Of a DNA stretch of 52,795 nt, positions 1-7,207 are shown piece by piece. Where the stretch lies: NCBI GenBank assembly GCA_903944895.1, contig CAJATL010000061.1:1-52795 (forward strand). The letters are read 5' to 3'. The position numbers and the translations under genes are program-made. The first letter of the stretch is position 1, and every line of letters starts with the position of its first letter. A model generated the notes under the pieces. That model had not been told where the DNA came from, searched no databases, and was given only the letters and a program-made list of their open reading frames with translations. This DNA comes from an uncultured Bacteroidota bacterium. Its GTDB lineage: Bacteria > Bacteroidota > Bacteroidia > Bacteroidales > 4484-276.

Positions 1-1052
1 AGGCGCTCAACGTGGTATTCTTTAACATAGCCGTAACCTCCGTGAATCTGGACGGCTTCGGTGGTGATTTCCATGGCGCTGTCGGCGGCATATTGTTTGG
101 CCATGGCTCCGGCAAGACCGTAAGGTTTGTGGTTGTCCTTGAGCCACGCGGCTTTGAGGACAAGGTTACGGGCATTTTCGATTTTTACGTACATGTCGGC
201 CAACTTAAAAGCAATGCTTTGATGTTCGTGCAGCAATTTCCCAAAGGCTTTTCGCTCTTTCGAATATTGAAGCGCTCTTTCGTAGGCGCCCCGGGCAATT
301 CCCACAGCCTGTGAAGCGATGCTTATTCTGCCGCCTTCGAGACCTTTCATGGCAAATTTAAATCCGAAACCATCACCACCCAGGCGATTTTCTTTTGGGA
401 CGATGACATCGTTAAACATCACCGAATGGGTGTCGCTGCTGCGCATTCCCATTTTATCTTCGTGAGGACCGATGGTTATGCCGAGCGTGTTTTTATCGAC
501 AATTAGAGCATTGATGCCATGATGCTGAAGTTCGGGATAAGTTTGTGCAATCACCAGAAAAACCGAGCCGCTGCTGGCACTGGTAATCCAGTTTTTGGTG
601 CCGTTGAGCAGGTAATAATCGCCTTTATCTTCGGCAAGTGTTTTCTGAGAGGTGGCATCTGAGCCGGCTTCAGGTTCCGAAAGCAGGAATGCGCCTATCT
701 TTTCACCGGTCACCATTTGGGGGAGGTATTTTTCTTTTTGTGCTTCCGTTCCATAAGCCTCAATTCCCCAACAACCCAGCGAATTGTGCACCGACATAAT
801 CACGGCAACCGAGGCATCAATTTTTGCGATTTCTTCGATGGCCAGAATGTACGAAATCGTGTCCATGCCGCCACCGCCATATTTCGGGTCAACCATCATA
901 CCCATAAAACCCAGGTCTGCCAGGTCTTTGATATGCTTTTTCGGATATTCGGCTTTGTAATCCCGTTCGATAACGTCGGCTTCGAGTCTTTTAGCAAAAT
1001 CACGTGCCGCCTGCTTGATCATGATTTGTTCTTCGGTAAGATCAAAATTCAT
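1..1052 (-). CDS. Acyl-CoA dehydrogenase, partial (cut by window edge)
   Basis: FAD-dependent acyl-CoA dehydrogenase. It would oxidise acyl-CoA, or in a fermenter reduce crotonyl-CoA to butyryl-CoA, exchanging electrons with electron transfer flavoprotein. The frame opens at the ATG at 1052 and stays open to base 1, giving 350 residues of a family usually about 380 long. Visible motifs are the flavin/substrate segment GAFLLSEPEAGSD near residue 120, WITSA, and QIHGGYGYVKEYHVER at the end. The family's catalytic glutamate (YEGT motif) lies just past the boundary, so substrate class cannot be settled here. The sequence resembles short-chain/butyryl-CoA dehydrogenases, which agrees with etfBA and ptb-buk elsewhere in the window, but it is not in the same operon as them. 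Confidence 0.93.
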   Translation of the reverse strand, partial: MNFDLTEEQIMIKQAARDFAKRLEADVIERDYKAEYPKKHIKDLADLGFMGMMVDPKYGGGGMDTISYILAIEEIAKIDASVAVIMSVHNSLGCWGIEAYGTEAQKEKYLPQMVTGEKIGAFLLSEPEAGSDATSQKTLAEDKGDYYLLNGTKNWITSASSGSVFLVIAQTYPELQHHGINALIVDKNTLGITIGPHEDKMGMRSSDTHSVMFNDVIVPKENRLGGDGFGFKFAMKGLEGGRISIASQAVGIARGAYERALQYSKERKAFGKLLHEHQSIAFKLADMYVKIENARNLVLKAAWLKDNHKPYGLAGAMAKQYAADSAMEITTEAVQIHGGYGYVKEYHVER

Positions 1053-1188
1053 AAGGTTATTTTTTTTTAAATGATTGAAAAACATGTATTGTTAAAATGG
1101 AAATCCGGTCTGCAAAACCTTCAGGATACCGGCAAAAATAGGTGTAAAACCGATTTTAGCCCGTAGGCTTATCATAAAAAACCTAAAT

Positions 1189-1701
1189 TCAATGTGAAGA
1201 TTTTCCTTTAATCTCAAGCTTTTGAAGAACCCTTTCCAACTCCTCAGGTTTTTGGGTGCCGATCAGCAGTTTTTTGCCATTCACAAACTCGATCTGAAGT
1301 CCCATATTTCCGGAGGTGTTAAGTGCTTTTCCTTTTCTTCCGTGACGAAAACCCCAGCCGCCATATTCAAGGATGGGACTGTACTTGCGGACGTAAGCGC
1401 AGGAAACTTCCTCCCACTTAATTATTTGTTCCTTGCGGTGAACTGGCCAGAATTGATAAACAATACCGTTTTTATCAATTTTCGTTCGGAGTTGCAGCAC
1501 GAAAATAAAGGCCACAATGAGGAGCGGTAAAAATGTCGAAAGGATTAATCCCAGGTTACTTGCAGGATTATCGCCAAAAGGCTTACCCAGAATAATTTGC
1601 TGGGTAAATCCCCAAAAACCGAAGATTGCCAGACCGGCCAGAAGAGCAATCAGCCATATTTGGTTGAACCGCTGTTTCTCGATAAAAAGTGCATTCACCA
1701 T
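1189..1701 (-). CDS. PH-like two-helix membrane protein (paralogue of the 31.9 kb gene)
   Basis: Uncharacterised 170-residue protein. Two hydrophobic helices lie at about residues 13-32 and 50-70, followed by a cytosolic beta-rich domain of about 100 residues that looks like the small bacterial PH-like domains. Its conserved core reads YGGWGFRHGRKGKALN, then GLQIEF and LLIGTQKPEEL. The same core recurs in the gene at 31887-32414, so the two are paralogues. It starts at the ATG at 1701, and about 140 bp separate its stop from the acyl-CoA dehydrogenase start on the same strand. No enzymatic motif is visible and I cannot assign a function. Confidence 0.75.
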   Translation of the reverse strand: MVNALFIEKQRFNQIWLIALLAGLAIFGFWGFTQQIILGKPFGDNPASNLGLILSTFLPLLIVAFIFVLQLRTKIDKNGIVYQFWPVHRKEQIIKWEEVSCAYVRKYSPILEYGGWGFRHGRKGKALNTSGNMGLQIEFVNGKKLLIGTQKPEELERVLQKLEIKGKSSH

Positions 1702-1776
1702 ATTAAAATAATTGTTTTGACGGATTTTAAAAAATCAACTCATTTTTCGTTTTGTGTGTGAATGCCCGAAATTACA

Positions 1777-1784
1777 TATTTTTG
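1777..1784 (+). promoter_or_regulatory. Candidate -7 box (TATTTTTG) for the HD-domain gene
   Basis: Matches the Bacteroidota -7 consensus TAnnTTTG and lies 41 bp before the HD-domain start codon. A TTTG at 1751-1754 could be the upstream element, but the spacer of 22 is longer than the usual 19-20. Confidence 0.3.
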
Positions 1785-1824
1785 AATGATTAAAACTTTT
1801 TCATAAAAATTAACCTGGAAAAAC

Positions 1825-2379
1825 ATGGAAAGAGAAGAAGCCCTCGATTTACTTCATCGATACATAAACAGCGAAAACATGCTGAAACACAGTTTTGCCG
1901 CTGAAGCTGTGCTTCGTGCGATGGCAGTAAAACTTAACGAAGATGCCGGAAAATGGGCGCTTGCCGGATTATTGCACGATCTTGATGTTGAAAAAGTAAA
2001 TGCCGATCCTTTAATTCATGGATTGGAAACTGCCAGGATTCTCGAAGAAAAAGGTGTTGATCCCGAAATTATTGAAGCCATCAGACTTCATAACGAAAAG
2101 GCAACCGGGATTCAGCGTTCAAAGGTTTTTCATCATGCTTTGGCCGCCGGCGAAACCATTACCGGGCTGATAACGGCCACAGCGCTTGTTTATCCTGATA
2201 AAAAGCTGGCAAGTGTAAAACCAAAATCCATCAAAAAGCGGATTCATGAAAAAGCATTTGCCGCCTCGGTGAGCCGTGAAAAAATTCTGGAGTGTGCGCT
2301 TGCCGGAATCGGAATTGATGAATTCATCGAAATCAGCCTTGCTGCTATGCAGGAAATCAGCGATGACCTGGGGCTTTAA
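1825..2379 (+). CDS. HD-domain predicted metal-dependent phosphohydrolase
   Basis: A 184-residue cytosolic protein made almost entirely of one HD domain. Visible metal-ligand candidates are H22, the H51-D52 doublet in LLHDLD, H65 in PLIHG and H89 in RLHN, in the order typical of HDIG-type hydrolases. Members of this family hydrolyse phosphate monoesters or diesters of nucleotides, but the substrate here cannot be read from the sequence. It is monocistronic: the upstream gene is divergent and a palindromic element follows downstream. The AUG at 1825 is preceded by an A-rich leader, usual for this phylum. Confidence 0.85.
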   Translation: MEREEALDLLHRYINSENMLKHSFAAEAVLRAMAVKLNEDAGKWALAGLLHDLDVEKVNADPLIHGLETARILEEKGVDPEIIEAIRLHNEKATGIQRSKVFHHALAAGETITGLITATALVYPDKKLASVKPKSIKKRIHEKAFAASVSREKILECALAGIGIDEFIEISLAAMQEISDDLGL

Positions 2380-2422
2380 TGAGTGACACAAGTCAAAAAA
2401 GACATCAAAACTAAAAATATTT

Positions 2423-2509
2423 GGCTAAAGCCCTGAATATTACGGATATCAATTGCCCCGACCTTAAGGTCGGGGCAATTGAAAATCATACATTTACCGG
2501 GCTTTAGCC
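2423..2509. repeat. Nested palindromic element (REP-like)
   Basis: The centre, 2450-2481, is a perfect 32-bp palindrome (left arm CAATTGCCCCGACCTT and its exact reverse complement). It is enclosed by a second inverted pair, GGCTAAAGCCC at 2423-2433 and GGGCTTTAGCC at 2499-2509. There is no T-run after the stem, so it is not a classic terminator. It lies between the HD gene and the convergent T9SS gene. It is similar in style to the palindromes at 6844-7039, and a dispersed REP-type repeat mobilised in trans is the likeliest explanation. Confidence 0.7.
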
Positions 2510-2654
2510 CAAAACCAATAGTTTTTCGACTTGACTCATGAGTAAAATGCACTATTTTCTTTCCTGGCCCACTTTAAAGCGGTTGGAAATCATAAAAAAA
2601 GGTGTAAAATTGTTTTATCAACCTTACACCCAAAAAACAAAAACAAACCAATAT

Positions 2655-3449
2655 CTAATTGATGACCAGTTTTGTCATTTCATTGTTTTCGCTTCCGGCA
2701 AGTTTTACAAAGTAAATTCCTTTCGAAAGGTCCGACAAATCAACATTATTTATCTGGTTTTGAAGCTTGAGCGTTCTAACAATCTGTCCGCCACTGTTAA
2801 AAACAGTTGCCCCCGAATTTTTTGCTGAAGATGGCATTTCGATATTTACAAATCCTGTCGAAGGATTTGGATAAATTTTCAGGTTATCCGATAATTCATC
2901 TATTGCGGTCACATCCTGGTTAATCGTAAGTTGCGAAAGATAAATCTGATCGCCGCTTGTGCCCCCGTTGCCATTTGCACCGTTAAATGCTGCATAAAAA
3001 GTAACATCGCCGGTAATCCCCGCAGGAACTTTATAATCAACCGACCAGCTTTTGGTGTTTCCGTTTGGTGTAATTCCATTGGAAGTGTGAGTCACTGCCT
3101 TGTTCCCGTTTATAAGTTTTGTTTCGGTGGGATTTGTGATTGTAAAAGTCCCAACTTTGTTGCCCTGCTCATCTTCGGCAGTAAGTTCAAAACCAAATTT
3201 TGAAACTCCGGTTTTTGTTCCCGTTGCAGTAATAGTGTAGGTTTGGCCATTGATATAGCCGCCACTGCCAACATTCGAAGTTATCCAGTTGCCCTGATTC
3301 TGAGGAGTGCCCGAATGGCAATCCGTGCAATTGCTGCCATTATCGCCGGGTGAACCGGATTTTCCTCCCGGTGAGCCTGTATGATAGGCCAAAAAGACAA
3401 AAACAACCGGAATGAATAACAGCGGTGCGAATTTGAAAAGATTTTTCAT
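2655..3449 (-). CDS. Secreted protein with CxxCH motif, Reeler-like domain and T9SS type A sorting tail
   Basis: A 264-residue exported protein. Residues 1-22 form a signal peptide. A single c-type heme motif, CTDCH, follows at about residues 41-45. Residues about 50-175 form a beta-rich domain resembling the choice-of-anchor V / Reeler-like group. The last about 75 residues are a T9SS type A sorting domain (LKIYPNPSTGFVNIE, then SDLSKGIYFVKL, ending in KLVIN). T9SS substrates of this kind are exported to the periplasm by Sec and then moved to the cell surface or outside. Whether heme is attached depends on a periplasmic cytochrome c maturation system, which is not in this window. Confidence 0.8.
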   Translation of the reverse strand: MKNLFKFAPLLFIPVVFVFLAYHTGSPGGKSGSPGDNGSNCTDCHSGTPQNQGNWITSNVGSGGYINGQTYTITATGTKTGVSKFGFELTAEDEQGNKVGTFTITNPTETKLINGNKAVTHTSNGITPNGNTKSWSVDYKVPAGITGDVTFYAAFNGANGNGGTSGDQIYLSQLTINQDVTAIDELSDNLKIYPNPSTGFVNIEMPSSAKNSGATVFNSGGQIVRTLKLQNQINNVDLSDLSKGIYFVKLAGSENNEMTKLVIN

Positions 3450-3495
3450 AATTTTTAAGTTTAAATTTAAATTGTAATCCAGATTGCTTGTTAAA

Positions 3496-3523
3496 CAAAA
3501 AAAAAACAGCCTTGTTCAGGCTG
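3496..3523 (-). terminator. Intrinsic terminator of the prolyl oligopeptidase gene
   Basis: On the minus strand the hairpin CAGCCTgaacaAGGCTG (3507-3523) is followed by an uninterrupted T-run (the A-tract 3496-3506 on the plus strand). It lies downstream of the oligopeptidase stop and upstream of the T9SS gene, so those two genes are separate transcripts. Confidence 0.85.
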
Positions 3524-3568
3524 GTTCTTGTACAAAAAGTTAAGATTTTGTTAAATCAGTGAGACTAT

Positions 3569-3642
3569 AACTTCAGGATCCGTCAACTGACGGAGAACTG
3601 AAGTTATTTAGTGGAACTGATCCCGAGCGAAGTCGAGGGATC
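3569..3642. repeat. Tandem palindromic intergenic element
   Basis: Two inverted repeats lie side by side. In the first, AACTTCAG (3569-3576) pairs with CTGAAGTT (3598-3605) around an inner hairpin TCCGTCA-AC-TGACGGA (3579-3594). The second is GATCCCGAGCGAAGTCGAGGGATC (arms at 3619-3624 and 3637-3642), a short palindrome of a type I recognise as widespread between genes in Bacteroidota genomes. Neither is followed by a T-run. Confidence 0.6.
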
Positions 3643-3681
3643 CGGTGCTTCCAATTGCCCGCACTTCAGGACGAAATTACA

Positions 3682-5796
3682 TCAATATTTTGGTGTGATG
3701 CCCATATTGTAAAATATGAAAGCGTACATGTCGCTGTATTCCTCAATAATTTTAGCGGTTGGCTTTCCGGCTCCGTGTCCGGCTTTAGTTTCGATGCGGA
3801 TAAGTACCGGATTGTTGCAGCCCTGGTTTTCCTGTAAGGTGGCAATAAATTTGAAGGAGTGTGCCGGAACCACTCGATCGTCATGATCGGCGGTGGTGAC
3901 CATGGTTGCAGGATAACAAGTCCCGTTTTTGATATTGTGGAGCGGCGAATATGCGATCAGATATTTAAAATCAGCGGCACTGTCGCTGCGGCCATAATCG
4001 CTTGCCCAGGCCCAGCCAATGGTAAATTCGTGGTAACGCAGCATATCGAGCACTCCAACTGCTGGGAGTGCAACTCTGAACATTTCCGGATGTTGAACCA
4101 TGGCTGCACCAACCAACAATCCACCGTTTGAGCCTCCGTTCATTGCCAGAAAATCCGGCGAAGTATATTTATTATCAAAAAGATATTGAGCTGCTGCATA
4201 AAAATCGTCAAAAACGTTTTGTTTACGCTCTTTTGTTCCGGCCAGGTGCCATGCCTCGCCGTACTCGCCGCCGCCACGAAGGTTTGGCATGGCAAAAATC
4301 CCACCTTGTTCGAGCAAAATTAATCTTGTTGTCGAAAACGAAGGTGTCAGGCTTACATTAAAACCTCCGTAACCATAGAGCAGCGTAGGATTTTTACCAT
4401 TCATTTTAATGCCTTTTTTATGGACGATAAACATCGGAACCTTTGTGCCGTCCTTGCTGGTGTAAAATACCTGTTTTGTCTCGTAAAGGCTGGGGTCAAA
4501 ATCAACTTCAGGCTGGCGGTAAACCGAGGATTCGTTTTTGGCGATATCAAATTTAAAAATCGTCGAAGGAAACGTGAAGGAAGTAAATCCGTAAAAGGCG
4601 ATGTTGTCCTCTTTTTTTCCGTTAAAGCCGCTCATCGTGCCAATTCCGGGCAGGTTCAGTTCACTGATTAAATTTCCGGTAACATCGTAAATGTAGGCTT
4701 TGCTGGTGGCATCTTTCATGTATTCGGCAACGATTTTTCCGCCAACCAGCGAAATGCTTTCCAAAACTTCTTCCTTTTCGGGAAGGACGGTTTTCCAGTT
4801 TTCTCGGGCAGGATTTGCCGGATCGATTTCGATAATCCGGTATTTTGGGGCCTCATAATTGGTTTTCACCAAAAACTTGCCGTCAACATCATCGATCACA
4901 TAATAATCATTGTCAAAATTTTCGACCACAGCAACAAATTTAGCATTGGGTTTATCGAGGTCTTTAAAATACAGCGAATTGCCGGTGGTGGTCTCGGTTT
5001 CGGAGAGAATCAGGAATTTTTCATCTTCGGTAACCCCCGCATAATAATTTCGGAGCGGGAAATTCTTGTTTTCATAAACCAACTGATCTGCTGATTGTGG
5101 GGTGCCAACTTTGTGATAATACACTTTGTGAAACTCATTTTTAGCCGAAAGCTCGCTGCCTTTTGGCTCATCGTAGCGGCTGTAAAAGAATCCATCATTT
5201 TTCCATTCGATGTCCGAAAACTTTATCCAGTAAAGATGGTCGTCTAATTGTTTGGTCCCTTCAACTTCCATTACCAGAATTTCGTTCCAATCCGAGCCAC
5301 CACGGGCAATTGCGTAAGCCATGTATTTTCCGTCCTTCGAAAAATCATATTCACCCAGCGAAACAGTCCCATCCTCAGATAATTTATTCGGGTCGAGCAG
5401 TACGGTGGGTTCGGCGTCTAAACTTTCCTGCATGTACAGGATGCTTTGATTTTGCATCCCATCATTTTTAAAATAAAAATAGCGGTTGCCTTCTTTGAAA
5501 GTCACGCCATATTTCGGATAATTCCAGAGTTCTGTCAGCCTGTTTTTAAGCTGCTCCCTGAATGGAATTTTGGATAAATATGCCGATGTAACCTCATTTT
5601 CGGCCTTAACCCATGCACCGGTTTCAGTTGAGGTGTCGTTTTCGAGCCAACGATACGGATCGGCAATTTTTGTTCCGTGGTAATCGTCGGTGACTTCTGT
5701 TTTCCTGGTTTCGGGGTAATTGATTTTTGGTTTCTGAGCGCAACTTTGTAACATGATGATTGCTGTGATGATCAATAAATATTTGAGATTTTTCAT
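3682..5796 (-). CDS. Prolyl oligopeptidase (S9A), lipoprotein
   Basis: Serine peptidase cleaving short peptides after proline. The 704-residue product has a lipoprotein signal (residues 1-19, LQSC with C19), so it is probably periplasmic or membrane-anchored. The N-terminal DPYRWLE motif (residues 46-52) and the seven-bladed propeller (about 80-440) precede the alpha/beta-hydrolase domain. The nucleophile is S556 in GGSNGG, the acid lies in ADHDDRVVP (636-644), and the histidine is H674 in GHGAGKP. Length and motif order match complete S9A enzymes. It is probably monocistronic, with a clear terminator downstream and a -7 box upstream. A role in peptide scavenging is inferred. Confidence 0.95.
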   Translation of the reverse strand: MKNLKYLLIITAIIMLQSCAQKPKINYPETRKTEVTDDYHGTKIADPYRWLENDTSTETGAWVKAENEVTSAYLSKIPFREQLKNRLTELWNYPKYGVTFKEGNRYFYFKNDGMQNQSILYMQESLDAEPTVLLDPNKLSEDGTVSLGEYDFSKDGKYMAYAIARGGSDWNEILVMEVEGTKQLDDHLYWIKFSDIEWKNDGFFYSRYDEPKGSELSAKNEFHKVYYHKVGTPQSADQLVYENKNFPLRNYYAGVTEDEKFLILSETETTTGNSLYFKDLDKPNAKFVAVVENFDNDYYVIDDVDGKFLVKTNYEAPKYRIIEIDPANPARENWKTVLPEKEEVLESISLVGGKIVAEYMKDATSKAYIYDVTGNLISELNLPGIGTMSGFNGKKEDNIAFYGFTSFTFPSTIFKFDIAKNESSVYRQPEVDFDPSLYETKQVFYTSKDGTKVPMFIVHKKGIKMNGKNPTLLYGYGGFNVSLTPSFSTTRLILLEQGGIFAMPNLRGGGEYGEAWHLAGTKERKQNVFDDFYAAAQYLFDNKYTSPDFLAMNGGSNGGLLVGAAMVQHPEMFRVALPAVGVLDMLRYHEFTIGWAWASDYGRSDSAADFKYLIAYSPLHNIKNGTCYPATMVTTADHDDRVVPAHSFKFIATLQENQGCNNPVLIRIETKAGHGAGKPTAKIIEEYSDMYAFIFYNMGITPKY

Positions 5797-5846
5797 AAAA
5801 AGGAAATTTTGAAAATTTAAACGATTATGTTTATCATTGCAAGCCG

Positions 5847-5854
5847 CAAAAGTA
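5847..5854 (-). promoter_or_regulatory. Candidate -7 box (TACTTTTG) for the oligopeptidase gene
   Basis: Minus-strand TACTTTTG, an exact TAnnTTTG match, lies 51 bp upstream of the start codon at 5796. A TTG upstream has a spacer of only 16, so the -33 element is weak. Confidence 0.4.
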
Positions 5855-5890
5855 GCAAAACAAAAAAGTACAATTATAAAATCATTTAAA

Positions 5891-6790
5891 ATGAAGAAGA
5901 AAATTCAAGCCTTAAGTATTCTGCGAATTGATGTTCCGCCCGAAGCCGGTTTTGACGATTTCCGCGAAAAGAAGCCAGTTACTTACTCACAAAGTAAGTA
6001 CGACAGTTTTGGTAACCTGCTGGAAGATGTAAAATTTAGTGATTATGGCGAAATTACAGGGAAAACAGTTTATCAATACGATAATAAAGGTCATCTGATC
6101 AGCGAAGAAACATTTGATGATACCGATGAACTGGAAGAAAAAATCACCTTCGAACGGGATGAAAAAGGTAATATTTCGAAGGAGTTTGTTCATTATTTGG
6201 ACGACAGCAAGGATACCATCGAATATCATTATGATGCTGATGGCAAATTAGTTAAGAAGTTGTTGCTTGGTGGAGATGGCGAAATTGAGCGAGAGGAGAT
6301 TTTTACTTACGAAAAAGGACTTTTGATCAGCGAAAAAACCATCGAAGATGACGAAGTTGTTAAAGAAGCAACCTACGAATACGATGAAAAAGGGCAGGTT
6401 ATCGGGCTGGAGCTGACCGATGATGATGGCGAAACAAGCCTGGAGAGCGAATATGACGAAAATGGAAACCGGGTGAAGTTTCTGAAGTACGATGGCAACG
6501 GAAAGCTTCTCGAGAAGCATCTTTATGCTTACGATGAAAAGAATAACCTCATCGAAACCATCGAGGAAACGCCCCACAAAAAAGTCACCACTCAGATTGT
6601 GCGTGATGAAGCCGGAAATGCGGTGTCGCAAAAGGAATTCAGTCGCGATGGCTCCCTTAATCACGAAGTTGATCGCGATTTCGATGAATCCGGTAACGTT
6701 ACTGAGGTTCGTTCGTTTGTCAGCGGTACCGGCCAGCGACCTGACCGCAAATACATTTTAAAGTATGATTATACTTTTTTTGAGGGGTGA
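5891..6790 (+). CDS. YD-repeat protein of unknown function
   Basis: A 299-residue acidic protein. I chose the ATG at 5891 because the upstream in-frame ATG at 5837 would overlap the divergent promoter at 5847-5854. From residue about 35 to the end it is made of roughly ten YD/RHS-like repeats of 20-25 residues with the pattern YDexGnl (for example YDSFGNLLE, YDNKGHLIS, YDADGKLVK, YDENGNRVK). There is no signal peptide, no RHS core-cleavage region and no toxin C-terminus, and it is far shorter than RHS shells. It could be a cytosolic beta-sheet binding protein. No function can be assigned. Confidence 0.75.
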   Translation: MKKKIQALSILRIDVPPEAGFDDFREKKPVTYSQSKYDSFGNLLEDVKFSDYGEITGKTVYQYDNKGHLISEETFDDTDELEEKITFERDEKGNISKEFVHYLDDSKDTIEYHYDADGKLVKKLLLGGDGEIEREEIFTYEKGLLISEKTIEDDEVVKEATYEYDEKGQVIGLELTDDDGETSLESEYDENGNRVKFLKYDGNGKLLEKHLYAYDEKNNLIETIEETPHKKVTTQIVRDEAGNAVSQKEFSRDGSLNHEVDRDFDESGNVTEVRSFVSGTGQRPDRKYILKYDYTFFEG

Positions 6791-6843
6791 TTAATTGGAT
6801 AATCCGGGGATAATTGTTGAGGAAAAATGACACCAAAACTCAT

Positions 6844-7039
6844 GGGCGTCAGGTAAAGCCCGGGATTTTCAGATTTCCATAGCCCAAACCTTCAGGTTTG
6901 GGATTATTGAAATCTCCAAAGCTAAGATGGCAGGGCGTTTACGCCCTTTTTTCCATAAAGCGATCCTTGCGGTTGAAGGTCGTAAACGACCTGGTGTTTA
7001 ATGGCTACTCAACTTTAAACCCCGTGCTGAAGCACGGGG
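6844..7039. repeat. Cluster of REP-like hairpins
   Basis: There are four strong, mutually different hairpins within 200 bp. They are CCCAAACC-TTCA-GGTTTGGG (6883-6902), wrapped by AGATTTC/GAAATCT (6871-6877 and 6909-6915); AGGGCG-TTTA-CGCCCT (6932-6947); AGGTCG-TAAA-CGACCT (6977-6992); and CCCCGTGCT-GA-AGCACGGGG (7020-7039). A weaker GGGC/GCCC pair lies at 6844-6861. Only the second is followed by a T-run. Different stems packed head to tail are typical of REP/BIME-like clusters. Confidence 0.7.
6932..6952 (+). terminator. Possible terminator of the YD-repeat gene
   Basis: The hairpin AGGGCG-TTTA-CGCCCT is followed directly by six T residues. It lies 140 bp past the YD-repeat stop codon, inside the palindrome cluster, so it may be a repeat unit that also terminates transcription. 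Confidence 0.5.
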
Positions 7040-7207
7040 CTATGGATAAATTTCTATGGCAAACGTCAATATTATATTTTAACCTGACTGCAATTTCCCA
7101 ACACTCCGGGCGACCATTTTTATAAATCTCAAATTTCTTTGTAATTAATTTTACTAATATTGTAAACTCATAACTTCAAGGTAGTAACACTAAATAACGG
7201 ATAAGCC

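Larger units (their letters stand above)
6791..7207. other. Gene-free interval holding a palindrome cluster
   Basis: This 417-bp gap separates the YD-repeat gene from the zinc-ribbon gene. A 75-codon open frame at 6898-7125 runs straight through the palindromes and is not credible. The content is four or more unrelated hairpins (annotated separately) followed by about 165 bp of AT-rich leader in which I see no further structure. Confidence 0.7.

Noticed and set aside
5837-5890. Longer N-terminus for the YD-repeat protein
   Set aside because: The upstream in-frame ATG overlaps the divergent -7 box and adds a lysine-rich leader with no repeat pattern; the ATG at 5891 is preferred.
6844-7039. 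Possible CRISPR array
   Set aside because: The palindromes differ from each other and are not direct repeats with regular spacers; no cas genes are present.
6898-7125. Small open frame (75 codons) over the palindrome cluster
   Set aside because: It encodes the hairpins themselves and has no protein-like pattern.
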